The notes under the pieces were generated by a model. That model was not told the DNA's origin, searched no databases, and saw nothing but the letters and a program-made list of their open reading frames with translations. Shown piece by piece: positions 7,710-16,738 of a stretch of DNA of 64,000 bases. This DNA comes from Dethiothermospora halolimnae. Lineage in GTDB: Bacteria; Bacillota; Clostridia; Tissierellales; VENL01. Made by a program: the position numbers and the translations under genes. The stretch spans positions 1 to 64,000 of the forward strand of contig NZ_JBAKFX010000008.1 of NCBI RefSeq assembly GCF_037577855.1, written 5' to 3'. Position 1 is the first letter of the stretch. Every line of letters begins with the position of its first letter.

Positions 7710-9389
7710 TTAGATATTAAACTTATCTATTTTACCTTTCAGTTCTTTAGCTAAATCTCTTAGTTTATCACAATAGCCATTTACTTCCTCCATGGCAGCA
7801 AGTTGTTGCTGTGTAGATGCTGATACCTCTTCAGTTGATGCTGATGTTTCTTCAGATATTGCTGAGATACCTTCTATACTGGAAACCAACTTATCCTTTT
7901 TGCTTTTCATATCTGTATTAAGTGTTTCTATATTATTTATTCTATTTTTTATTTCATTTATTCCTTCGTATATACTGTTAAAAATATTTTTTGTCTCTAT
8001 TACAGTCTCATCTTGCTCCTTGGATATTTCTTTATTAATCTCCATTAGGTTAACGGCACTTTCAGATTTACTTTGCATATTGGAAATAAGATCCCCTATT
8101 TTATCGGTTGCGTCATTTGTTTCCTGGGCAAGCTTTCTTATCTCTTCAGCAACTACAGAGAAGCCTTTTCCAGCATCTCCAGCCCTTGCGGCTTCTATGC
8201 TTGCATTTAGCGCAAGTAACTGGGTTTGTTCCGCTATTGAATTAATGGTTTCCGTTATAACACCTATATTATTGGAACTATCATTAACTTCTGTCATAAC
8301 ATTTCTGACATTTTTAGAAGCTTCATTTCTTTCTGTAGACTTTTTAGTTAATATATTAACTATCTCTAGACTTCTTTTATTCCTTTTTTCAAGACTTTCA
8401 AATATATTCCCCATATCATCTATTGATGTTGCGATTTCATCTATACTACCGGATAATTCCACAGCATTTGTAACACCTTTTTCAGTTTCATTTGCCTGTT
8501 CGGAGATACTTCTTGCTATCTCATCCATGGTTTTAGCAACCTCATTTGCTCCCAGCTTAGTATCTTCAGTTATATCTGAGAGGGATATGGAGGAATTGGA
8601 TACAATTTCACCTGAAGTTTTAACGTCCTTTATTAGACCCTTTATACTATCTAGCATATTATTTAGCCCTTTGGATATATGACCTAGTTCATCATCGGTT
8701 TTTATGTTACACTGGACATCTAAATTACCCTTTTCAACTTCTTTTATTACACCTTCAATCTTCTTCATTCTATTGGTTATCCTTTTTATAAAGAAGTAAT
8801 AAATAATCGAAGCTATAACTACTATAACTATAGTTAATATTATAATCTGAAGGGTGAGCTTATTTAATTCCTTTTCCACAATACCCTTATCTATGCCGGT
8901 TCCAAACATTCCTATTACCTTTCCCTGTTTACTTTTTATAGGTATGTATTTAACATATAACTTTTTCCCTAATAAGGTCATTTCTCCTATATATTCTTTG
9001 CCATCTTTTAATACATCATTGGCTATATTTTCATTAACAGTATTTCCTATTAGTCTATTATTATCTTTCTTTCTCATACTTGTGGCTACACTTTTATTTC
9101 CCAAATATATGGTGGAATATGCCCCAGTATCCTCTTTTATTTTATCAAATATGGCACTACTATCACTTAATAAATTCCATCCTTTATAGAGTTTACCACT
9201 TTTCTCTTGCCAGTACCCTGAATACCTCTCATTTAATAGACTAAATCCCAATTTAGAGATAGAATTCATCTTATCCCTTACTACTATTTTCGATATCATC
9301 ATATTGGTTGTTAATATAATTGTTGTTGTTAATAAACATAAAAGCACTATGTTTATTAAAAGTAATTTTCCTTTTAATTTAAATTTCAA
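7710..9389 (-). CDS. Methyl-accepting chemotaxis protein with single Cache sensor
   Basis: The 559-residue chemoreceptor has a membrane helix at about 9-30 and a single-Cache type periplasmic domain at about 35-175 (with YSTIYLGNKSVATSM and GMFGTGIDKGIVEKEL). A second helix lies at about 180-200 and a HAMP domain at about 203-255. The signalling domain carries QTQLLALNASIEAARAGDAG near 385-404. It is clearly divergent from its convergent neighbour in the sensor region, so it is not a recent duplication. The ligand is unknown; related single-Cache domains often bind small carboxylates. Confidence 0.95.
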   Translation of the reverse strand: MKFKLKGKLLLINIVLLCLLTTTIILTTNMMISKIVVRDKMNSISKLGFSLLNERYSGYWQEKSGKLYKGWNLLSDSSAIFDKIKEDTGAYSTIYLGNKSVATSMRKKDNNRLIGNTVNENIANDVLKDGKEYIGEMTLLGKKLYVKYIPIKSKQGKVIGMFGTGIDKGIVEKELNKLTLQIIILTIVIVVIASIIYYFFIKRITNRMKKIEGVIKEVEKGNLDVQCNIKTDDELGHISKGLNNMLDSIKGLIKDVKTSGEIVSNSSISLSDITEDTKLGANEVAKTMDEIARSISEQANETEKGVTNAVELSGSIDEIATSIDDMGNIFESLEKRNKRSLEIVNILTKKSTERNEASKNVRNVMTEVNDSSNNIGVITETINSIAEQTQLLALNASIEAARAGDAGKGFSVVAEEIRKLAQETNDATDKIGDLISNMQSKSESAVNLMEINKEISKEQDETVIETKNIFNSIYEGINEIKNRINNIETLNTDMKSKKDKLVSSIEGISAISEETSASTEEVSASTQQQLAAMEEVNGYCDKLRDLAKELKGKIDKFNI

Positions 9390-9749
9390 AATAACCTCTC
9401 CTTTTGATACAAAATAATATTTTTTACATTTTTTTATGTTTTTTGCTAGTATATTCTACCATACAACATAATTTATTAAAATATACCGAAAGCCCTATAG
9501 TAATACATTGTTAAATTATTGAAATAAAATATTTAAAAGGTTCTATTGAAATAAATAAGTTTTTATCTAGGTTTTATATGAAAAAATAAGGGTTAATATT
9601 ATTTGTAATAATACTAAATGATATCGTTTTTTAATTTTAAATTAAATATTTGTAAAGTATGTGGAGATACTTTGGAAATTATAAAGTACAAAAATTTTAC
9701 GCAAAAAAAGAAGGGACTAGATGTGCTTAGTCCCTACATAATTTATTCT
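9390..9749. other. Intergenic region without genes
   Basis: 360 bases of A/T-rich sequence separate the chemoreceptor start from tatD. It contains the ribosome-binding site of the receptor and, at the right end, the tatD terminator. I see no reading frame, RNA motif or palindromic repeat in the remainder. Confidence 0.6.
9703..9736 (-). terminator. Intrinsic terminator of tatD
   Basis: AGGGACTA / TAGTCCCT with an 8-base loop is followed by a T-rich tract on the minus strand. Confidence 0.8.
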
Positions 9750-10523
9750 TTATTTTTCATTTATTTTAAATAGTTTTTTTGTGTTTTCAGCGGTTTTTTT
9801 CATCACCTTTTCAAAGGATATTCCCTTAAGTTCTGCTATCTTACCTGCTATATATCTAACATTTAATGGTTCATTTCTTTTTCCCCTATGGGGTTCTGGG
9901 GTAAGATAGGGTGAGTCGGTTTCTATAAGGATATGGTCTAGGGATATTTCCTTTGCAACTTCTTTAGGCTGCTTTGCATTTTTAAATGTTATAGGCCCAG
10001 AAAATGAAATGTAAAATCCCATATCTATATATTTTTTAGCCATTTCAGTACTGGATGAGAAACTATGGATAACCCCTGTTAACTTTCCATCGTATTCTGA
10101 AGATATTATGTCATAGGTATCCTTATGTGCCTCTCTATCATGGACTATTATGGGAAGATTTAGTTCCTTGGCTAGTTTTATTTGCTCTCTAAATTTCTCT
10201 TTCTGTATATCCCTTGGAGAATTATCATAATGATAATCAAGTCCTATTTCCCCAATGGCAACTACCTTCCCCTTTTTAGATAAATCCCTAAGTAAACCTA
10301 TGGTGTCTTCTCCCATATTTTTTGCTTCATGGGGATGGATTCCCACAGCTGCATATATGTTATCATATTTCTCTGACATATTAACAGATTTTACCGACGA
10401 TAAAAAATCAGCCCCGGGATTTATAACTATATCAACATCATCTTCTTTTAAGCTTTTTATTATTTTATCTCTATCTTTATCAAATCTACCATCATCTAGA
10501 TGGGCATGACTATCGATTAGCAT
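9750..10523 (-). CDS. tatD: TatD family metal-dependent DNase
   Basis: The 257-residue TIM-barrel amidohydrolase-fold protein shows the metal ligands in DSHAHLDD (residues 3-10), the glutamate in AIGEIGLDYHYD (about 91) and the aspartate in IETDSPYLTP (about 201). TatD/YcfH proteins are magnesium-dependent 3'-5' exonucleases implicated in DNA repair and quality control. The position downstream of metG is the classical metS-yabD order. The start follows AAAGGGGGTG. A GC-rich CCGAGG...CCTCGG palindrome sits only about 15 bases upstream of that ribosome-binding site. Confidence 0.93.
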   Translation of the reverse strand: MLIDSHAHLDDGRFDKDRDKIIKSLKEDDVDIVINPGADFLSSVKSVNMSEKYDNIYAAVGIHPHEAKNMGEDTIGLLRDLSKKGKVVAIGEIGLDYHYDNSPRDIQKEKFREQIKLAKELNLPIIVHDREAHKDTYDIISSEYDGKLTGVIHSFSSSTEMAKKYIDMGFYISFSGPITFKNAKQPKEVAKEISLDHILIETDSPYLTPEPHRGKRNEPLNVRYIAGKIAELKGISFEKVMKKTAENTKKLFKINEK

Positions 10524-10544
10524 TTTTATTACACCCCCTTTACC

Positions 10545-10976
10545 GAGGCAGGACCTCGGAATTTTAAATTGTAAATTTTAAATTATAAATTGGTACTTTT
10601 TCTTAGTTTTTGGTTGTTAGTTGCTTTTATTCTTTTAATGGGTTTTATTTTCAGCTCTTTTCCGCCGCTTTCAGGGCGGGGAGTCTGGGCATGCCCAGAC
10701 CCTACATTGTTTGGTTACTGGGGGATTACGAATCCCCCAACAACAGAAATGAGGTTATTTCTTAGTTTTTGGTTATTAGTTACTTTTGTTTTTTATTAGT
10801 TTTGTTTTCGGCCCTTTTCGCCACTTTCAGGGCGGGTGGACTGGGCATACCCAGTCCCTACATCCGCCGAAGCAGTGGCTGAATATATTCAGCCTCACAT
10901 AATGAAATTTTACGACCCTAGGGAGTAAAATCTCATTAACTGTCCACTGTCAATTGTCAACTGTCAACTGATTTAA
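10545..10976. repeat. Palindromic intergenic mosaic between metG and tatD
   Basis: This gap of about 455 bases has no gene. In order it holds a CCGAGG...CCTCGG hairpin and TTTTAAATTGTAAATT. Then comes a TTTTTGGTTGTTAGTT unit present twice (about 10605 and 10761) with CCGC(C)..CTTTCAGGGCGGG (also twice). There are two (T/A)CTGGGCATRCCCAG palindromes (10683-10700, 10839-10856), a GGGGGATTACGAATCCCCC palindrome (10719-10745), GGCTGAATATATTCAGCC (10873-10891), an ATTTTAC...GTAAAAT pair (10905-10933) and one end of the GTCAATTGTCAA element (10940-10970). The two halves look like an internal duplication. Confidence 0.8.
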
Positions 10977-10978
10977 AG

Positions 10979-12925
10979 TTATCTTAACTCTGCTCCACTT
11001 TCTATATCTTCAAGTACAGATGCCAGTGTAAGTTTCTTATCCTTCTCAGCAGAAAGTATCATACCATGGGACTCTACTCCCCTAAGTTTTATTGGCTTGA
11101 GATTGGCAACTAATATTACCTTTTTACCTACTAAATCCTCTGGAGAATAGTATTTAGCTATGCCTGATACCACTTGTCTTTCCTCTTCTCCAACCTTAAG
11201 TTTAAATACCAATAGTTTATCGGCATTTGGATGTTTTTCACAGCTTAAAACCTCTGCTACCCTCATCTCTACCTTATCAAAATCATCTATCGTTATTAAA
11301 TTATCTTCCACCTTTTCTTCCTCCTTTTTGCCTTTTCTTTTAGCTATAAAGTCATCATTTATTTTAGTTAATTTTTTTAGTTCTTCATCTATCTTAAGTC
11401 TTGGGAACATTACCCCGTCTTTTTTAACCTTAAGACCTGTGGGAAGTTTTCCCCAGTCAAATAAATCATTCCATTCTGTTCCTTGACCATGGTCAAGTCC
11501 CAATTGTCTCCATATACTATTTGATGTATCCTCCATAAATGGTCTTATTAAAACAGATATGATTCTAATGGATTCAGAAAGATTATATAATACTGTATCT
11601 AATCTATCCTTTTTATCCTCCTCTTTAGCTAATATCCATGGTGTTGTTTCATCTATATATTTATTGGTTCTTCTTATAAGCTTCCATATTTCTTCTAAAC
11701 CATTGCTAAAGTCAAGATTATTCATATACTCTTCTAACTTAGGCGCTACTGATAATGCAATATCTTTTAGGTCATTATCAACTTCTTCACATTCCTTAGC
11801 CTCTGGCATAATTCCACCGTTATATTTTTCAACCATAGTCACTGTTCTACTTACGAGGTTTCCTAGGTCATTGGCAAGGTCTGAGTTTATTCTCCTTAGG
11901 AATTTTTCGTTTGTATATTCCCCATCACTACCAAATGTGAATTCTCTAAGTAAGAAATATTTTAATGCATCTTTACCGTAAAGATCTATTATAGGTTCGG
12001 GATATACTATATTTCCTTTCGATTTTGACATCTTATCTTTTCCAAATAATATCCACCCATTGGCAAATACCTTTTTAGGTAAAGGCTCACCTAATGCCAT
12101 AAGAATACTTGGCCATATTAAAGTATGGAATCTAACTATTTCTTTACCTATTAGATGAACATTGGCAGGCCAATATTTTTTATAATCATGGTCTATTTCA
12201 TCAAGATACCCTAGGGCACTTATATAATTACAAACTGCATCAAACCATACATATATGGTGTGTTCCTTATCAAAAGGTACTGGAATACCCCAATCAACAG
12301 TTGTTCTACTTACACACAGGTCATCAAGTCCTGGTTTTAGGAAGTTATTTATCATTTCATTTTTACTAGATAAGGGCTTTAGAAAGTCTGGATTTTCTTC
12401 AAAATGCTTTATAAGTCTATCTTGATATTTTGATATCTTAAAGAAATATGCTTCCTCTTTAGCCTTCTTAACTGGCCTGTTACAATCGGGACAATTACCA
12501 TCTTCTAATTGGGTTTCCGTCCAAAAGGCCTCACAGGGTGTACAATAGTACCCTTCATATTCACTTTTATAGATGTCTCCCTGTTCATATAATTTATTAA
12601 ATATTTTTTTGACTGTTTCTTCATGATACTCATCGGTTGTTCTTATGAATATATCGTAGGTTATGTCTAAAGTTTTCCACAGCTCTTTTATATTAGCAAC
12701 TATTTTATCCACATATTCCTTAGGTTTTACACCTATTTCTGTTGCCTTTTCCTGTATCTTCTGTCCGTGCTCATCGGTTCCTGTTAAAAACTTTACATCA
12801 TAACCAGTGAATCTTTTAAACCTAGCCATAGCATCAGCCGCCACAGTTGTATATGTATGACCTATGGTTAAATTATCACTGGGATAATATAGTGGTGTTG
12901 TAATGTAGTAATTTTTATTCTCCAT
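10979..12925 (-). CDS. metG: Methionine--tRNA ligase
   Basis: Charges tRNA-Met in the cytoplasm. The 648-residue protein has the class I signature as TIGH near residue 20. Its zinc-binding insertion has CTPC and CPDC at about 127-148. KMSKSKG lies near residue 298, the anticodon-binding helical domain follows, and the C-terminal tRNA-binding (EMAP/Trbp111-like) domain begins near 545. Length and layout match MetG of other Firmicutes. The ATG follows AAGGGAGGTATACAAAA. Expression is probably set by the upstream methionine T-box. Palindromic repeats separate the T-box from the gene. Confidence 0.98.
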   Translation of the reverse strand: MENKNYYITTPLYYPSDNLTIGHTYTTVAADAMARFKRFTGYDVKFLTGTDEHGQKIQEKATEIGVKPKEYVDKIVANIKELWKTLDITYDIFIRTTDEYHEETVKKIFNKLYEQGDIYKSEYEGYYCTPCEAFWTETQLEDGNCPDCNRPVKKAKEEAYFFKISKYQDRLIKHFEENPDFLKPLSSKNEMINNFLKPGLDDLCVSRTTVDWGIPVPFDKEHTIYVWFDAVCNYISALGYLDEIDHDYKKYWPANVHLIGKEIVRFHTLIWPSILMALGEPLPKKVFANGWILFGKDKMSKSKGNIVYPEPIIDLYGKDALKYFLLREFTFGSDGEYTNEKFLRRINSDLANDLGNLVSRTVTMVEKYNGGIMPEAKECEEVDNDLKDIALSVAPKLEEYMNNLDFSNGLEEIWKLIRRTNKYIDETTPWILAKEEDKKDRLDTVLYNLSESIRIISVLIRPFMEDTSNSIWRQLGLDHGQGTEWNDLFDWGKLPTGLKVKKDGVMFPRLKIDEELKKLTKINDDFIAKRKGKKEEEKVEDNLITIDDFDKVEMRVAEVLSCEKHPNADKLLVFKLKVGEEERQVVSGIAKYYSPEDLVGKKVILVANLKPIKLRGVESHGMILSAEKDKKLTLASVLEDIESGAELR

Positions 12926-12954
12926 TTTTGTATACCTCCCTTATTTTTTTAGAG

Positions 12955-13125
12955 AATAGATAATAAAGAATAAAGAATAGATTTGGTGCAAAGTGGCCTT
13001 TGCCACTTTGTTTTTATTTAATTTCTTTGGTTGGGGGATTACGAATCCCCCAACAACAGGAATTTTTACGACCATAGGGAGTAAAATCTCCTTATTTATT
13101 CTTTATTCTCTATTCTTTATTCTTT
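12955..13125. repeat. Repeat modules between T-box and metG
   Basis: Between the T-box terminator and the metG ribosome-binding site lie a TCTATTCTTTATTC-type tract, a CAAAGTGGC..GCCACTTTG hairpin (about 12989-13011), a GGGGGATTACGAATCCCCC palindrome (13029-13055) and an ATTTTTAC...GTAAAAT pair (13065-13091). All occur in other gaps of the window. Confidence 0.8.
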
Positions 13126-13131
13126 GCATTA

Positions 13132-13392
13132 AAAAAATCCCCCGTCTCAATATAGAGACGAAGGATGATTTCGCGGTACCACTCTAGTTTTTCTAAACTT
13201 CACAGTTTAGAACTTATCAGGTTATAATATATAACCCTGTGATTTTAACGGTCACAACTCCGATATAGCCTACTTAAGGGTTCAACTATATAGTTCATGG
13301 GCCATCTTCAGCTTAACATCTATGGTCAGATTTCACCAATCCTGACTCTCTGGGCATAGAATTATAAACCTACTCTTCCAATCAACACTTTT
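13132..13392 (-). promoter_or_regulatory. T-box leader (methionine) of metG
   Basis: On the minus strand this has the T-box signature GAGTGGTACCGCG (13172-13185 region), followed by a terminator hairpin CGTCTC/GAGACG flanked by ATCC/GGGGAT and a T-run (13132-13162). Upstream are stem I features (AGAGAGTC, GGTGAAATCTGACC). The base triplet ATG at 13296-13298, in the context GCCCATGAAC, is a good candidate for the specifier codon. Uncharged tRNA-Met should stabilise the antiterminator and switch on metG. Family assignment is firm; the specifier position is inferred. Confidence 0.92.
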
Positions 13393-13472
13393 ATAATATA
13401 TAAATTTAGTATAATCTGTTTTATGAAAAATATACATGACTTTATTTTATTTGTCAAGGGATTTATTTTTTC

Positions 13473-15083
13473 TTACCATATAGAACCTATCTTATTTGCT
13501 AGCTTTTCAATAATATACCCTAACTTATCCCTTTCATATATTTCTATTTTATTGTCATTTATAATAATCAATTTCTTATTATCATTGCCCCTTATATCAT
13601 ATACCCCTAACAAATAAATCTTATTTAAACCCTTTAAATCTGATATTTTTGTTACTTCCCCTTTTCTACTTTCATATATACCATTTAAACCTGACTTTTC
13701 TATCTCGGCCATTCTATAATACCAAGCGGTTTCTTCATAATCCCTAGTTCCTATTGTTATTATTAATTCATCTCTTCCATTATTATCTATATCAGATACC
13801 TTAATATCTGTTGACTTTAGATCTATAGCATTTCCATCCCTACTATTAGGTAGATCTTCTATTTCATAATTACCATTATTGTATTCAAATTTATTTAACT
13901 TCATACTTCCATTAGGGTCAAATAGATATAATTTTTCTTTACCACCAAATCTACCCTTTATTAATATTTCAGTGGTTTTATGGGTGTTAGTATATACCCT
14001 TTTCTTATTAATACCGGTTATCTTGCCATTTTCTAAGATAATCTTTTGAAACTCACTTGTATTAAGATGTTCTACTAACTGAAGTATTAAACTATTCTTT
14101 CCATTTTCCTTTATTATTTCTAAGGAACTTCCAGGTCTGCCGTTGAGACTTTTCCCATATAATACTTTACTATCCTTTAATACTAAGCTATTATTATTTA
14201 ATGTATATAAGTTTAACTTCTCTATGGCTTTGTTATCTTTTGGCTTATTATATCTTGATACAGTAAATATATCTAAGGTCCCATCATTATCTATATCCAT
14301 AACCTCAAAATCATTTATATGGATACTTTTAAAACTTTCTTTTATCTCCTCAACCTTAATAGTATTTTCCAACTTAATAGTGTTATCTAAGCTAAATACT
14401 TTTAAATATATATTATCTTCATCTGATATAAATACCATAAGTTCATCTTTATTATCATTATCTATATCACATATTTTACTATTTTCTGTATTTGAGTATC
14501 CAAAGTCAGATTCTATAGTATCTATTTTTTCAAACCCTAACATATCCGTGTTATCTGTTATTTCAAACAATAGACCATATAGTATTAGTAAAATAGATAA
14601 AACTACAGCTATTACTTTAAATACCTTTCTTTTTTTAGTATATATAATCTCTGATTTTTGTAATTCTTCCTTGGCTATAGGTTCATTATCAACCTCTATA
14701 ACTATGGTATTAGCGGTTATATCATGCCATGTTTGATTGTTATATCCATGAAAATACCATAAATATCCTATATATAAAGGTAGCATCGATATAACCTTTG
14801 TAATATTTCTTATTATTGATTGCTTAATAGATAGTTTATTTCCAGTATAACTTACCACTTTTAGCCCTAATATCATTTTACCTAAAGTAGCTCCATATAG
14901 ATATATAAGTATGATTTCATATAGATGTGGAATTAATAACATCATAAAATATAAGTATATGTTGTCTGTTGATGTTATTATCCATGTTAATATTGCTAAT
15001 AATATGCCATCTATAAACTGAGCAAAAAACCTTCTCCAAAATGATCCATATTCTATTGATGATGACCCTTCAAACTTTATCAT
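13473..15083 (-). CDS. RDD-family membrane protein fused to an FG-GAP/VCBS-like domain
   Basis: The 536-residue protein has an N-terminal RDD domain of three to four membrane helices (about residues 15-145; FWRRFFAQFIDGILL, GATLGKMILGLKV). A further helix lies at about 161-178. The C-terminal part of about 350 residues contains repeated acidic calcium-binding-like loops: DIDNDNKDELMVF, DIDNDGTLDIFTV and DIDNNGRDELIIT. Those loops are typical of FG-GAP/VCBS propeller repeats and would lie outside the cell. Its role is unknown; a surface sensor or carbohydrate-binding module is possible. It lies between the metG leader and the polysaccharide locus and has a strong AAAGGGGGG ribosome-binding site. 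Confidence 0.8.
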   Translation of the reverse strand: MIKFEGSSSIEYGSFWRRFFAQFIDGILLAILTWIITSTDNIYLYFMMLLIPHLYEIILIYLYGATLGKMILGLKVVSYTGNKLSIKQSIIRNITKVISMLPLYIGYLWYFHGYNNQTWHDITANTIVIEVDNEPIAKEELQKSEIIYTKKRKVFKVIAVVLSILLILYGLLFEITDNTDMLGFEKIDTIESDFGYSNTENSKICDIDNDNKDELMVFISDEDNIYLKVFSLDNTIKLENTIKVEEIKESFKSIHINDFEVMDIDNDGTLDIFTVSRYNKPKDNKAIEKLNLYTLNNNSLVLKDSKVLYGKSLNGRPGSSLEIIKENGKNSLILQLVEHLNTSEFQKIILENGKITGINKKRVYTNTHKTTEILIKGRFGGKEKLYLFDPNGSMKLNKFEYNNGNYEIEDLPNSRDGNAIDLKSTDIKVSDIDNNGRDELIITIGTRDYEETAWYYRMAEIEKSGLNGIYESRKGEVTKISDLKGLNKIYLLGVYDIRGNDNKKLIIINDNKIEIYERDKLGYIIEKLANKIGSIW

Positions 15084-15124
15084 AACATCCCCCCTTTGGA
15101 ATATTATAACATATTTTATTATAA

Positions 15125-15192
15125 TAAAGGGTTAAGAATGAAAGAAAGATTAGCTAAAGTTACTACTCTAACTTACTATTCTTAACTCTTTA
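15125..15192 (-). terminator. Long-loop hairpin, probable terminator
   Basis: AAAGGGTTAAGAAT pairs with ATTCTTAACTCTTT around a loop of about 35 bases. On the minus strand it follows the nucleotide-sugar dehydrogenase gene; the T-tract is weak. A related GTTAAGAAT hairpin occurs near 63.2 kb. Confidence 0.45.
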
Positions 15193-15202
15193 TTACTAAT
15201 TA

Positions 15203-16540
15203 TTATAACCCCCAGTATATATATCCTAGTTTTTCTGCTACCTTATTATTAAATATTCTTTTTATATCTATTAACACCTTATCTTCTTTGTCTCTATACA
15301 TAGCTTCTATATCTTCAAAGGTTAAAGCATTAAAATCATCATGTCCTACAGTAAAAACTAGAGCATCCATATCCTTTATATCTTCTAAGTCACATAGCTT
15401 AATATTGAGTATATCTAGGGTTTCATCATAATCGGCTACGGGGTCATAGACCCTTATGTTTATCCCATTATCCTTTAGACCCTTTATTATATCTATTACC
15501 CTAGTATTTCTTATGTCGGGACAATTTTCTTTAAAGGTTATTCCCATTATAGCAACATTTAAATCGTTAATATGTTTATATTTTTCCTTTAATTTATTTA
15601 TGATATTTGCCGTTACAAACTCTCCCATATAGTCATTTATCATCCTACTTCCTGTTAACACCATGGGGTTATATCCTATTTCTGAAGATTTGAATATTAA
15701 ATAATAGGGATCAACGCAGATACAGTGTCCCCCAACTAATCCAGGACTAAAATCTATAAAGTTCCATTTAGTTTTAGCAGCCTTAATAACTTCCTTAGTA
15801 TCTATATCCATATTATTAAATATTATTGCCATTTCATTAATAAAGGCTATATTAATATCTCTTTGGGAATTTTCTAATATTTTAGCAGCCTCAGCTATTT
15901 TTATGGTATCTGCCCTATATACTCCGGCATCAATTATCATCTCATATGTCTTAGCTATAGTATCTAAAGCTTCCTTATCCATTCCAGAAACTATTTTAGT
16001 TATTTTATTTAATGTATGAATCTTATCTCCTGGATTTACCCTTTCTGGGGAATAACCAACTTTAAAGTCTATACCACATTTAAGTCCCGATTCTCTCTCA
16101 AGTACTGGTATACATACATCCTCTGTGACCCCTGGATATACTGTTGATTCGTATACTACAATTGAACCCTTTGACATATTTTTACCAACAGTCTTACTGG
16201 CATCAATGATATACTTTAAATCCGGTGTTTTATCTTTGTTTATAGGTGTTTGTACTGCCACTATATGAAATTTAGCCCCTTTAATTTTTTTATCATCGGT
16301 GGTAAAATCTATATTAGCTTTTTTTAAAGCCTCATCCCCCACTTCCTTTGTTCCATCTATTCCCTGTTTATATGTTAAAATTTTTTTCTCACTTTTATCA
16401 TAACCTATAACATCTGTAACTTTAGAAAAGGCAACAGCCAATGGCATACCAACATAACCAAGACCTATTACTGAGATTTTCTCTTGTCTTTTCTTTATTC
16501 TTTCATATAAATCCAATTTCATCTCCCCTTTATTTAACAC
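15203..16540 (-). CDS. Nucleotide-sugar dehydrogenase (UDP-HexNAc dehydrogenase type)
   Basis: Oxidises C6 of a UDP-sugar to the uronic acid with two NAD. The Rossmann motif VIGLGYVGMPLA is near residue 25, the YSPERVNPGD motif near 168, and the catalytic cysteine is in GLVGGHCICVDPYYL near 275. The three-domain layout and 445 residues fit the TviB/WbpA (UDP-GlcNAc or UDP-ManNAc) branch rather than UDP-glucose dehydrogenases; the substrate is inferred. The start is uncertain: GTG at 16540 has no clear ribosome-binding site, ATG at 16522 directly abuts GGGGAG, and a TTG six bases after that motif is possible. It opens the leftward arm of the glycan locus behind a sigma-K-like promoter. Confidence 0.9.
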   Translation of the reverse strand: MLNKGEMKLDLYERIKKRQEKISVIGLGYVGMPLAVAFSKVTDVIGYDKSEKKILTYKQGIDGTKEVGDEALKKANIDFTTDDKKIKGAKFHIVAVQTPINKDKTPDLKYIIDASKTVGKNMSKGSIVVYESTVYPGVTEDVCIPVLERESGLKCGIDFKVGYSPERVNPGDKIHTLNKITKIVSGMDKEALDTIAKTYEMIIDAGVYRADTIKIAEAAKILENSQRDINIAFINEMAIIFNNMDIDTKEVIKAAKTKWNFIDFSPGLVGGHCICVDPYYLIFKSSEIGYNPMVLTGSRMINDYMGEFVTANIINKLKEKYKHINDLNVAIMGITFKENCPDIRNTRVIDIIKGLKDNGINIRVYDPVADYDETLDILNIKLCDLEDIKDMDALVFTVGHDDFNALTFEDIEAMYRDKEDKVLIDIKRIFNNKVAEKLGYIYWGL

Positions 16541-16576
16541 TTTATCTATTTAGAGAATATTAAACTCTTTTTCTAA

Positions 16577-16603
16577 TATTGTATGCCTTTATTTTTGTTA
16601 GGT
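16577..16603 (-). promoter_or_regulatory. Sigma-K/E-type promoter
   Basis: On the minus strand, AC, 16 bases, then CATACAATA. This fits the sigma-K consensus (AC, N16-17, CATANNNTA), and CATACAAT is also a good sigma-E -10 box. It is about 35-55 bases upstream of the possible dehydrogenase start codons. Confidence 0.7.
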
Positions 16604-16646
16604 GAGAGGAAAGGTAGCTTATGGGCTTGACAACCAGATTTTTAGT

Positions 16647-16673
16647 ACGATAAAAAAACATGTGCATAAGATA
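16647..16673 (+). promoter_or_regulatory. Sigma-K-type promoter
   Basis: AC, 16 bases, then CATAAGATA, on the plus strand 66 bases before the glycosyltransferase start at 16739. It is back-to-back with the leftward promoter at 16577-16603. Confidence 0.65.
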
Positions 16674-16738
16674 TAGTAGAAAATGGTTAATATTACTTGC
16701 AGTAAATCCTATAATATCCTTTAATTTGAGGTGAAAAA

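Noticed and set aside
7792..8682. Long plus-strand frame opposite the second chemoreceptor
   Set aside because: Serine/alanine-rich mirror of the conserved signalling domain on the other strand; no binding site.
10590..10799. Small plus-strand frame between metG and tatD
   Set aside because: It consists of repeat modules translated by chance (TTTTTGGTTGTTAGTT units and palindromes).
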